NCBI RefSeq assembly: GCF_002884445.1 | Contig: NZ_KZ614144.1 | Coordinates: forward strand, 971,272 to 1,035,271 | Source of the DNA: Paenibacillus castaneae | GTDB taxonomy: Bacteria > Bacillota > Bacilli > Paenibacillales > Paenibacillaceae | Direction: 5' to 3' | DNA: 64,000 bases | Shown: one piece after another, positions 7,704 to 14,911 of the stretch | Numbering within the stretch: position 1 is the stretch's first letter | Layout: each line of letters begins with the position of its first letter | Made by a program: the position numbers and the translations under genes | Notes under the pieces: generated by a model | Told to the model about the DNA's origin: nothing | Database searches by the model: none | Seen by the model: the letters and a program-made list of their open reading frames with translations, nothing else

Positions 7704-7802
7704 CCATTATCACTCCTTCGCTGGTATGAACATGGCTACGGATAGCGCAGTTCCAAACAGTATCTTGCCCAAACCAGTCTGAAAAGATTCGTAAATGTGG
7801 AT

Positions 7803-8555
7803 TTATGCAGGAATGGTGCTGTTATACAGTTGATTCTTTCTACTAGAAGCAAGCAGCAACGCCAATTGAATAACCAAAATACCAATGACGATGTAATCAT
7901 ACAGATGAGTGCTTGGTTCATTTCCAGTGAAGTTGATAAAATTATGCAAGCCGTGGAACAGAATCGTCAGCAGAATGGCCCGATTTCTGACAACAAGCAG
8001 CGACAATACAAACCCCACTAGGAATGCATAGACAATTTGCAAAATCGTATTTTGCAGCGACTGGCCACTAAGTGCCTGGAGTGCATGTGTGATCCCGAAT
8101 AAGAAGCTGGAGCCAATTACAGCAAAAGCTGTACCTTTAGACATAAGGACACGCAGCATGATTCCGCGGAACAAAACCTCTTCTACGAATCCAACCAAAA
8201 ATAATTGAGATAGCAGCATATATGCGAAGAACGAGAAGGAAGCGGCTTGAAATCCGTTATTGCCGATTACCAATACAATTAATATGAGCAATAAGGGAGC
8301 ATAATCCAGCCATTGCTTCTTTGTCAGGTTAGCCAGACCGTCGAAATAAAACGTATGCCATCTCCTTTTGACCGACAAATAAATGAGAAGAAACAGCGCG
8401 ATGGGAATAAAGCCGAAGAACGGAGCAAGCGGATGCGTCAATTCGGCGATGGAGACGTAGGCACTCCCGCCAGCAACAAATATCATCAGCATGAGTTCAA
8501 TCAAAATAATAATCAAATACGGTCTTTTTACGTTGAAGCTGTCAGCTGTTTTCAA
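7803..8555 (-). CDS. CPBP-family intramembrane metalloprotease
   Basis: A 250-residue multi-pass membrane protein of the CAAX-protease/bacteriocin-processing (Abi) family. Motif 1 is EEVLFRG (EExxxR) at about residue 124. Motif 2 is FLFGITHAL and motif 3 is ILFHGLHNFIN, supplying the metal-binding histidines. The start is a TTG directly after the PadR stop (TAATTG) with GGGGAG 6 bases upstream, so translation is coupled to the regulator. Family members process peptides, give bacteriocin self-immunity or cleave regulators in the membrane. The substrate here is unknown. Expression is probably set by the PadR repressor. Confidence 0.85.
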   Translation of the reverse strand: MKTADSFNVKRPYLIIILIELMLMIFVAGGSAYVSIAELTHPLAPFFGFIPIALFLLIYLSVKRRWHTFYFDGLANLTKKQWLDYAPLLLILIVLVIGNNGFQAASFSFFAYMLLSQLFLVGFVEEVLFRGIMLRVLMSKGTAFAVIGSSFLFGITHALQALSGQSLQNTILQIVYAFLVGFVLSLLVVRNRAILLTILFHGLHNFINFTGNEPSTHLYDYIVIGILVIQLALLLASSRKNQLYNSTIPA

Positions 8556-9080
8556 TTAAAACTCCCCTTTTTGTATTATTTTTTTGAGCCATTCGTTTTC
8601 CATATTGTAGAAATGCAAGCCGTAATGCATAACGGAAACCCGGTAGTAATAATCGTCTTTATTGTCCAGCTCAGCTAGTTCCTGTGTAACAATGGATTGA
8701 ACGGCTTCTATTTGAGCGATAATTTGCTGGATGGATTGCTGGTACATCGTAATGTTAAGCGTTCTTGTCGCTTCATCGAGGTAATCATAGAAGAAAATTT
8801 TGATCAGATATTCTCTTTTATTGGATTGCAGCGGCTCGCGCAGCCATAGCAGAAATTGCTTCCGGCCCTCATCTGTGATGGAATAAAGCTTCTTGTTTTT
8901 GCTGTTGTTCGTTTCTTCCTCAGTAACCCACTGGCTTTCGACTAACCGCTTGAGTGCGGGATAAAGACTGCCATAGCTCATTTTGTAAAATATGCCAACC
9001 GACTGTTCCGTTATCTTTTTGATGTCATAGCCGCTCATTTGTCCTTGTATGAGCATTCCCAAAACAACCTGTTCAATCAT
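8556..9080 (-). CDS. PadR-family transcriptional repressor
   Basis: A 174-residue PadR protein. The winged helix occupies residues 1-85 (LGMLIQGQMSGYDIKKITEQ, then SYGSLYPALKRL and YSITDEGRKQ). A C-terminal coiled-coil of the Vir/subfamily-1 type mediates dimerisation. An AGGAG site precedes the ATG. A perfect palindromic operator lies 15 bases upstream, so the gene probably represses itself and the protease gene behind it. PadR repressors usually respond to phenolics, membrane-active drugs or peptides; the inducer here is unknown. Confidence 0.9.
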   Translation of the reverse strand: MIEQVVLGMLIQGQMSGYDIKKITEQSVGIFYKMSYGSLYPALKRLVESQWVTEEETNNSKNKKLYSITDEGRKQFLLWLREPLQSNKREYLIKIFFYDYLDEATRTLNITMYQQSIQQIIAQIEAVQSIVTQELAELDNKDDYYYRVSVMHYGLHFYNMENEWLKKIIQKGEF

Positions 9081-9094
9081 GCTCCCACTCCTAA

Positions 9095-9126
9095 ATGTAT
9101 CTTTTAGATATATCTACTTGATACAT
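9095..9126. promoter_or_regulatory. PadR operator
   Basis: ATGTATC (9095-9101) and GATACAT (9120-9126) frame a central AGATATATCT (9106-9115). The whole 32-bp site is a near-perfect palindrome. It has the ATGT/ACAT ends typical of PadR sites and overlaps the probable promoter of the padR-protease operon. Confidence 0.75.
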
Positions 9127-9528
9127 TTAATTTATTTGAATTCACAGTTTTTGTCAAACGTTTTTTTTGGCTTCAGGATCAGGATTAAGTAACTGGAAAA
9201 GCTACATCTATTTCTTCGAAAGGCTCCAACTATTTACTTTTAACTGGAAATACTGCAGCTAATTCGGGAGTTTCTTAGTAAAGTGTAGGTTTTCGATAGA
9301 ATTAACGTGAGCTTATACAGCTAAAGGGCTCTAAAAAACCCGACGAGACAAATTAGCTGTAGCTTTTACAGTTAGTCATTCTAATTAGGGTCTAAAGTGA
9401 AACGGGGCTAGTTGGTGTGGCACTATATTGGAATTATTCTTATTATCTAATATGCCTTCTGCGAGCACGGAGCTAGGATTAAGCGTCCATATAAGGGTGA
9501 AGGTAGGAAATAAATGACATTAATTTTG
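9127..9528. other. Gene-free spacer with weak repeat traces
   Basis: No coding frame is supported. AACTGGAAA occurs near 9190 and 9240, and inverted scraps such as ATTAGCTGTAGC (about 9352) recall the AGCT-containing palindromes at 31274-31753. It reads as decayed intergenic repeat DNA upstream of the purine permease control region. Confidence 0.4.
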
Positions 9529-9606
9529 AAAGACGAATAATTTTAATGGTAAATGACGTTAATGTTCGTGAAAGTGGTTGACAAAACATACCCTTCTTTA
9601 TAAAAT
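9529..9606 (+). promoter_or_regulatory. PurR boxes and promoter of the purine permease
   Basis: AAAGACGAATAAT (9529-9541) and the inverted AATGTTCGTGAAA (9561-9573) match the PurR box core CGAA(C/T) facing each other, with Bacillus-like spacing. TTGACA (9578-9583) and TAAAAT (9601-9606) with a 17-base spacer form a strong sigma-A promoter directly downstream. The purE operon has the same arrangement. Confidence 0.75.
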
Positions 9607-9634
9607 TAAAAACGGAAAACAACAACAGCATATC

Positions 9635-9797
9635 TTTTCGTATAATCTCAAGAATCGGCTTGAGAGTCTCTACTAAGTCACCGTAAATGACTAGGCTACG
9701 AAATTGGCGGAGAAGCTCGCGGCGGTTTAGCGGGTATACTTTTCCCCTTTTTGCAGAGCCTAGGAGAAATGCGATTATTTGCATTTTTTTCTAGGCT
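9635..9797 (+). ncRNA. Guanine riboswitch with terminator switch
   Basis: The aptamer is 9635-9702: P1 TTCGTA/TACGAA, the conserved TATAATCTC, GTCTCTACT and CCGTAAATGACT segments, then GGCTACGA with the C that marks guanine rather than adenine binding. CTAGGCT at 9691-9697 can pair with AGCCTAG at 9757-9763 (antiterminator). The same AGCCTAG can instead pair with CTAGGCT at 9791-9797 (terminator, T7 within). Guanine binding would lock P1 and turn the permease gene off. Confidence 0.9.
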
Positions 9798-9840
9798 TCT
9801 TTGTTTGTTCCACCACAATTTTGGGAGGTTAGTAATCAAA

Positions 9841-11226
9841 ATGGAACGTTTCTTTCGCTTAAAGGAACACGGAACAAATGTCAGAACGGAGATTATGGCG
9901 GGGCTGACGACTTTCATGACGATGGCATATATATTGGCCGTCAATCCAATCATTCTTACACCAGCAGGACTAGATTGGACAGCAGTCTTCTTAGCTACGG
10001 CGCTTGCTGCCGGTATTTTCACAATCGCGATGGGGCTGTTCATTAACTTCCCTGTAGCACTTGCTCCCGGAATGGGACTCAATGCGTATTTTGCATCCGT
10101 AATCATTGCTTCAGCAGCGACGGATAAGCCGATCTCTCCGGCAATGGGCTTAACGGCTGTGTTTATCTCAGGTATTATTTTCATTATTTTGACACTTACT
10201 CAAATTCGTCAAATGCTGATTACAGCTGTCCCTGACAGTCTGAAAAACGCTATTACAGTCGGTATCGGTTTGTTTATTACCGTAATCGGCTTGAAAACGA
10301 GCGGCCTTATGACGATTGCAGTTTCGAGCTTTAACGATATTAAGGCATTTGAATTCACGCCTGTCAGCGGCTCTGAAACGGTTATACAGCTAGGAAGCTT
10401 TCAAGACGGAACGGTAGTGCTTACGGTTGTCGCGATTTTTCTGATCGCTATACTGATGGTGCTTCGTGTACCAGGCGCCATTTTGTTTGGTATTCTAGGT
10501 ACGACTGTTATATCCATCCTAACGGGTCAAGTCAAAGTGAAAGATGTGTTCTCGGGTCAAACCTGGGTACCTGATTTCTCCAAAATGAACTTTTGGCATT
10601 TTGATTTCGCTGGGGTGTTCGAGGTGGGACTGGTAACCGTTATCCTGACCTTCACCTTCGTTGAATTATTCGATACTTTCGGTACGCTTGTCGGTACGGC
10701 AACTCGCGCCGGCTATATGAAAAATCCGGAGGAAGGCAAGAAGCGGATCGGCAAAGCGATGTTCGTCGATGCAATCGGCGTCAGCGGCGGCGCTGTGCTT
10801 GGTACAAGCACGGTTACTGCATTCGTTGAAAGCTCCGCGGGCGTAGCGCAAGGTGGACGTACAGGTCTTACGGCTGTTACGACCGGCGTTTGCTTCCTGC
10901 TTGCTATCTTCTTGTCGCCGATCGTAGCGCTCGTTCCGGGCTCTGCAACAGCGGCTGCGCTTATTATTGTCGGCGTGCTGATGATGCAATCGGTTAAGGA
11001 TATTGATTTCTCTGATTTGGTTTACGCCATTCCTTCATTCCTTACACTTGCATTAATGCCGCTTACTTACAACATTGCTAACGGTATCTCATTTGGTATC
11101 GTATCGTATGTGGTGCTTGCAACGGTTGCCAATCTGACTGGCAAAGGCAAGTATAAAGTACACTGGCTCATGTGGATTCTAGCGGTGCTTATTATCGGCC
11201 GTTACGTATTCATGGGCGGGGAATAA
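9841..11226 (+). CDS. pbuG: NCS2-type guanine/hypoxanthine permease
   Basis: A 461-residue membrane transporter of the NCS2/AzgA (PbuG/PbuO) group with about 12-14 helices. Recognisable stretches are GLTTFMTMAYILAVNP, APGMGLNAYF and TFVELFDTFGTLVGTATRAG. It imports guanine or hypoxanthine by proton symport. GGGAGG lies 12 bases before the ATG. Longer in-frame extension upstream falls inside the riboswitch and is rejected. It stands alone, controlled by PurR boxes and the guanine riboswitch. A terminator follows. pbuG rather than pbuO is the likely name but cannot be settled from sequence alone. Confidence 0.9.
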   Translation: MERFFRLKEHGTNVRTEIMAGLTTFMTMAYILAVNPIILTPAGLDWTAVFLATALAAGIFTIAMGLFINFPVALAPGMGLNAYFASVIIASAATDKPISPAMGLTAVFISGIIFIILTLTQIRQMLITAVPDSLKNAITVGIGLFITVIGLKTSGLMTIAVSSFNDIKAFEFTPVSGSETVIQLGSFQDGTVVLTVVAIFLIAILMVLRVPGAILFGILGTTVISILTGQVKVKDVFSGQTWVPDFSKMNFWHFDFAGVFEVGLVTVILTFTFVELFDTFGTLVGTATRAGYMKNPEEGKKRIGKAMFVDAIGVSGGAVLGTSTVTAFVESSAGVAQGGRTGLTAVTTGVCFLLAIFLSPIVALVPGSATAAALIIVGVLMMQSVKDIDFSDLVYAIPSFLTLALMPLTYNIANGISFGIVSYVVLATVANLTGKGKYKVHWLMWILAVLIIGRYVFMGGE

Positions 11227-11253
11227 TATTGCCAATAAATAAGAATAAGTCGA

Positions 11254-11287
11254 AGAAGCAGCGCTGGACTAGCGCTGCTTCTTTTTT
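11254..11287 (+). terminator. Terminator of the purine permease gene
   Basis: AGAAGCAGCGCT (11254-11265) pairs perfectly with AGCGCTGCTTCT (11271-11282), followed by a T run. Confidence 0.9.
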
Positions 11288-11402
11288 GTGTTTATGAGAC
11301 TTTGGACAAATCATTAAATGAATGCTAATGCTATAGTCAACCGTACAAGCAGAGCGGAATTTGCAGAATAAGTTGTATTACAATAACAGAAAGGAGACCG
11401 CC

Positions 11403-11966
11403 ATGCTTAGAAAACAAAAAGCGTTAAGTAAGCAGGCAAGACGGATGATCGGTCAACCCGTTTGTGTGGAGCTGAAGAACGGGGGCTTTTATGTCGGACG
11501 AATCATGGGCGTCGAGAAGGGACAACTGATTCTCTCTGGTCAAAAGGGTAAAGGGAAATTGAATCCTTCACTTTCACAACGAACAAAAAAAGCAAAAATA
11601 TCTGCAATATTACCGGGGACTGCTGCCCCGTTTGGAAACTTTGGAGGGAGCGGATCCTTTGCTCCTGCTGCCGCCGTCGTAAATCAGGAAGGCAACGGAC
11701 CAGGCAGCGGTCCGGGTTTCGGTCCAGGTTTCGCTCCAGGTAATGGTCCAGGTAACGGACCAGGTAGCGGTCCGGGTTTCGGTCCAGGTTTCGGTCCAGG
11801 GTTTGGCCCAGGCTTTGGCGGAGGGTTTGGTGGTGCCGGAGGCCCTGGAAGCTTTGGCGGCTTTGGCGGTATCATGAATTTTATGAAAAAAGCTTGGCCG
11901 GCTGTTAATATGGGTATGGGAGTCATCAAATCTATTATACCGTTTGTAGGTTTGTTTAAAGGTTAA
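11403..11966 (+). CDS. Sm-like N-terminus fused to glycine/proline-rich repeat protein
   Basis: A 187-residue protein; ATG 11403 has AAGGAG 6 bases upstream, better than the in-frame start at 11361. Residues 12-45 (MIGQPVCVELKNGGFYVGRI) resemble an Sm/LSM beta-barrel strand pair. Residues ~95-160 are GPGFGPG/GPGNGPG-type repeats and then glycine-phenylalanine rich sequence. The C-terminal ~35 residues are hydrophobic and amphipathic (MNFMKKAWPAVNMGMGVI). There is no signal peptide. Such low-complexity glycine proteins are common in spore coats, but no coat family was recognised. The repeats appear to have grown by tandem duplication of an 18-21-bp DNA unit. Confidence 0.7.
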   Translation: MLRKQKALSKQARRMIGQPVCVELKNGGFYVGRIMGVEKGQLILSGQKGKGKLNPSLSQRTKKAKISAILPGTAAPFGNFGGSGSFAPAAAVVNQEGNGPGSGPGFGPGFAPGNGPGNGPGSGPGFGPGFGPGFGPGFGGGFGGAGGPGSFGGFGGIMNFMKKAWPAVNMGMGVIKSIIPFVGLFKG

Positions 11967-12005
11967 AACGAGGGATGCTAATCGGATCGATCTTCCCTCC
12001 AGTTA

Positions 12006-12051
12006 CGCAAAAAAGAATCATCCCTTATGGCGGGAAAGATTCTTTTTTGCG
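12006..12051. terminator. Bidirectional terminator between convergent genes
   Basis: CGCAAAAAAGAATC (12006-12019) pairs perfectly with GATTCTTTTTTGCG (12038-12051). A- and T-runs within the arms serve both directions. Confidence 0.85.
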
Positions 12052-12107
12052 TTGCTCGTATACGGAAGGGCTTAAGACAAAAGCGCCAAGGCTGCCATGA
12101 AGCAGCA

Positions 12108-13040
12108 TCAGCGCTTAAGAGTTGACATATTTTTGAGCACCAGCATAAGGTTGGCGGGCTTCTCGGCAAGACGGCGAGTGAAATAGGGATACCACATCAC
12201 ACCATATGGCACATAGCAGCGGATGCGGTATCCCTCCTTGGCAAGCCTTGCTTGTTCATTCATGCGAAGCCCATACAGCATCTGGAATTCAAAAGCATGC
12301 TTGGGTATTTGTTTTGCGCGAGTATAAGCCTTCACCCAGCTAATGATGGCATCATCATGTGAGGCAATAGCAGTGTAGACGCCGTTATCCAAATGAAGCT
12401 TTATGATGCTTTTGAAGCTTTCGACAACTTCGGACGTTTTCTGGTAGGCAACAGCATCCGCCTCTTTATAAGCGCCCTTCACAAGGCGTAAATTGATTTG
12501 CTCGCGAAGCAAATCCTCTGCATCCTGCTGGGTTCGGAACAAATAGGCCTGCAGCACGGTTCCTACATTCGTTAAGCCCTCTTTATGAAGTCGTCTCACG
12601 ATATCGATAGTGGCCTGCGTATAAGGTGAATTCTCCATGTCGATGCGTACGAAGTTCCGGCAATGTCTTGCCTGTTTAACTACCTCTCTTATGTTCGAGA
12701 GACAAACCGTCTGATCGAGACCAAGTCCCATTTGAGTTGGCTTTAAAGATACATTGGTGTTTGCTTTGCGGGCTGCAATGCCTTCGATCAGTTTAATATA
12801 CTGCTCTTTGTATGCAGCCGCTTCACTTAATTCCGTGATACCTTCTCCCAAATGATCGAGCGTGGCCATAATGCCAAGACCATTAAGCTGCTCAACCTCA
12901 TCCAAAGCCTCATCAAGTGTTTCTCCGGCTATGAACCGGCTTGCCAGTCCTTTGCCATAGGTTGTAGACATTTTCTCCACAAACTTGAATCCCGTAATCG
13001 TTAATAGCGTCCTTCGATACCATTTGGAGCCCATGCCCAT
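12108..13040 (-). CDS. putB: Proline dehydrogenase
   Basis: A ~310-residue monofunctional FAD enzyme (PutB/FadM type) that oxidises proline to pyrroline-5-carboxylate at the membrane. Motifs include ATLDHLGEGI near the N-terminus, NVSLKPTQMGLG, VRIDMENSPYTQ, QAYLFRTQQDAEDL, RLVKGAYKE and the end EFQMLYGLR and RCYVPYG. These cover the flavin and substrate sites. The ATG at 13040 (MGMGSKWYRR) is chosen because GAAAGGAG precedes it; an in-frame ATG at 13067 lacks a site. No P5C dehydrogenase is adjacent. It lies behind the phosphodiester glycosidase operon on the same strand. Confidence 0.93.
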   Translation of the reverse strand: MGMGSKWYRRTLLTITGFKFVEKMSTTYGKGLASRFIAGETLDEALDEVEQLNGLGIMATLDHLGEGITELSEAAAYKEQYIKLIEGIAARKANTNVSLKPTQMGLGLDQTVCLSNIREVVKQARHCRNFVRIDMENSPYTQATIDIVRRLHKEGLTNVGTVLQAYLFRTQQDAEDLLREQINLRLVKGAYKEADAVAYQKTSEVVESFKSIIKLHLDNGVYTAIASHDDAIISWVKAYTRAKQIPKHAFEFQMLYGLRMNEQARLAKEGYRIRCYVPYGVMWYPYFTRRLAEKPANLMLVLKNMSTLKR

Positions 13041-13141
13041 CTGTACTGCTCCTTTCAATAGAAACATTAGCAGGAGTGTGGTTCCGGCAGTCGGTATCAG
13101 TATATTCGCAATTAACGATCAAAAGGCTACCCTTTGTGCAA

Positions 13142-14218
13142 TTATTTGAAGAATAAGAAATGGGTCGGAAGCTTGCGAAGCTCTCCGCCAGACGGCTTAT
13201 TAATGACTTTGCCATTAAAAATGAGTGAGGATGAGCCGCCGCCATCCAGATTGTATCCGTCAACCGCGCCATAGCGCTGAAGCAGCAGCTGCATTTCGTC
13301 CAGCGTAGCTCCAGAGCTGCCGGCTTCGTTATAGCCGTCCGCAACAAGGAAGAGCAGCTGGTCATCCTTAAAGTTGGCAATAACAGTCCGAGGAGCGCGT
13401 TTTGGGCTCGTCTGCCATTTGGCTGGAATAGGCTGGGTCGTACCGCCTCGAAGCAATACCGGAACGAAGGATGCGCCGAATTTCGGTTTTTTGGCATCAA
13501 GCTGTTCTTTAGTCGCAAACTTGCCGCCAACCAGTTCATTCTTATCATTTAGTCCGACAAAAAACAAATTCGCACGCGGCGGCTCGAAGCTTGTTACATA
13601 TTCGCCGTCTACAATCGTCGTGCTCAGCGGATAGCGTTTGCCGCTTCCGTCAGCAAAGCCGCCTGCATTGACTCCCGCTATTGCATGATGGCGGTTCACG
13701 GCAGCGAGTGTCGTTTCCGCTTGGCCAAGCTCCTTGCCGCCCAGCGTCATCTTCATGGCATCGCTGCTCTTCAGCTTCACCTTCAGCGCATAGGCGTTGA
13801 AATGCTCAGCCTTTATGTAGAAGAGCTGAGCCCGCAGCTTGTCCGATTCAATAGTAGCTGAGGGGTTGCCTAGCCTTCTTGTAATATTACGGTCATAGAT
13901 GGCAAGCGGCCTCGATGCTTGCGAGGCTGCTAGGGATGATAGGTTCGCCATATCCGAATTGGTTTGATTATAGAGTTTAATCTGCTTCTGAATCGATTGC
14001 TGGGTCTCTGAAGCTGTTACCTGCGCTTGGTCAAGCCCAATAATGGCAGGCTTAATATCAGCGGCAGGCGGCATCTCGTGCTCAGTAACTGCGCTTGGAA
14101 ACGCATCATCTGATAATTGAATGACAATATCGGATAAGAGCAGCCAAATCATAATGCTGAGAAAAGGTGTGCAAGCAAGCAGCGCCGTCCGGTTTAATGT
14201 TTTTACGGTTATGTTCAT
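13142..14218 (-). CDS. Phosphodiester glycosidase (NAGPA/DUF2233) family exoprotein
   Basis: A 358-residue protein with an N-terminal membrane anchor or signal (about residues 10-33), then a ~100-residue linker. The NAGPA domain occupies about residues 130-358. Family marks are GVNAGGF, APRTVIAN, LFLVADG and the NLDGGGSSSL motif near the end. The family (mammalian uncovering enzyme, Bacillus YvqI-like proteins) cleaves phosphodiester-linked sugars, and wall teichoic acid is a proposed substrate in Firmicutes. It overlaps the upstream coiled-coil gene by ATGA, so they form an operon. The specific substrate is inference. Confidence 0.85.
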   Translation of the reverse strand: MNITVKTLNRTALLACTPFLSIMIWLLLSDIVIQLSDDAFPSAVTEHEMPPAADIKPAIIGLDQAQVTASETQQSIQKQIKLYNQTNSDMANLSSLAASQASRPLAIYDRNITRRLGNPSATIESDKLRAQLFYIKAEHFNAYALKVKLKSSDAMKMTLGGKELGQAETTLAAVNRHHAIAGVNAGGFADGSGKRYPLSTTIVDGEYVTSFEPPRANLFFVGLNDKNELVGGKFATKEQLDAKKPKFGASFVPVLLRGGTTQPIPAKWQTSPKRAPRTVIANFKDDQLLFLVADGYNEAGSSGATLDEMQLLLQRYGAVDGYNLDGGGSSSLIFNGKVINKPSGGELRKLPTHFLFFK

Positions 14219-14655
14219 TTCAACATGTCCAAATTCTTTTGCAGTTCGTTCAGCTGTTTCTTCACTTCATTTAATTGCGTATATAGCTTATTGCTATTGT
14301 CTGTTTTCGAATCGGCGTTATCCTTGGTGAAAGTAAGCAGCTCATTAAGCGCATCAACCTTGCTCTTAAGCTCGGCGAGATCCTCCGTGTAGTTGCTTTC
14401 TAGCTGCTGCATGCGGGTCTCATAGGCTTGCTGCATAGCTGTAATCTGAGCGGCTGTTTGTTTCTCCAAATCGACGGCTAGCGTCTGCTGAATCCGCTCG
14501 GTATACCATTTGGCGCCCAATACTCCTAAAGCGATGAGAACGATCCATACACAGATAAAGATGAGGAATGTGCCTTTTCCTCTCTTTTTTCGCGGCTTCA
14601 TTTCATAGGGGCTGGCAGCACGTTGTTCCATAATTAAATCACTCATTTGATTCAT
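14215..14655 (-). CDS. Membrane-anchored coiled-coil protein
   Basis: A 146-residue protein. A basic cytoplasmic start (KPRKKRGKG) precedes one transmembrane helix at about residues 29-50. A long heptad-rich coiled coil follows at about 60-146. AGAGGTGA precedes the ATG. The 4-base overlap with the phosphodiester glycosidase gene and the shared single-anchor design suggest it holds or arranges that enzyme at the membrane. No named family was recognised. Confidence 0.7.
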   Translation of the reverse strand: MNQMSDLIMEQRAASPYEMKPRKKRGKGTFLIFICVWIVLIALGVLGAKWYTERIQQTLAVDLEKQTAAQITAMQQAYETRMQQLESNYTEDLAELKSKVDALNELLTFTKDNADSKTDNSNKLYTQLNEVKKQLNELQKNLDMLK

Positions 14656-14911
14656 TCACCTCTCTTGTTAGTCACTTGCATAGAAGATCGGATGAACGAA
14701 CTGCAAGCATTTCGGTACGTAATAATAGACGATCAAACCCTGCTGAATAGTTGCGGACGTCATCTTATTGTAACAAAGAGAATATCTGATGTCCTGTTTT
14801 GCAAGTGGTAATTTATTGAATATTTCAATTTATGCGGAACATTATGCATGTTAACAGCGTCTAACTAATCGGGATGCGGCAGTTAATGCTGTGAACCGGA
14901 AGGAGAAGAAG

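Noticed and set aside
7455-7782. Plus-strand frames opposite the glycine-zipper gene
   Set aside because: Low-complexity shadows of the minus-strand gene, which has a proper start and ribosome site.
9751-9840. Upstream in-frame extension of the purine permease
   Set aside because: It overlaps the riboswitch terminator and lacks a ribosome site; ATG 9841 is the natural start.
11684-11929. Minus-strand proline-rich protein
   Set aside because: It is the antisense shadow of the glycine-rich GPGFGPG repeats and has no ribosome site.
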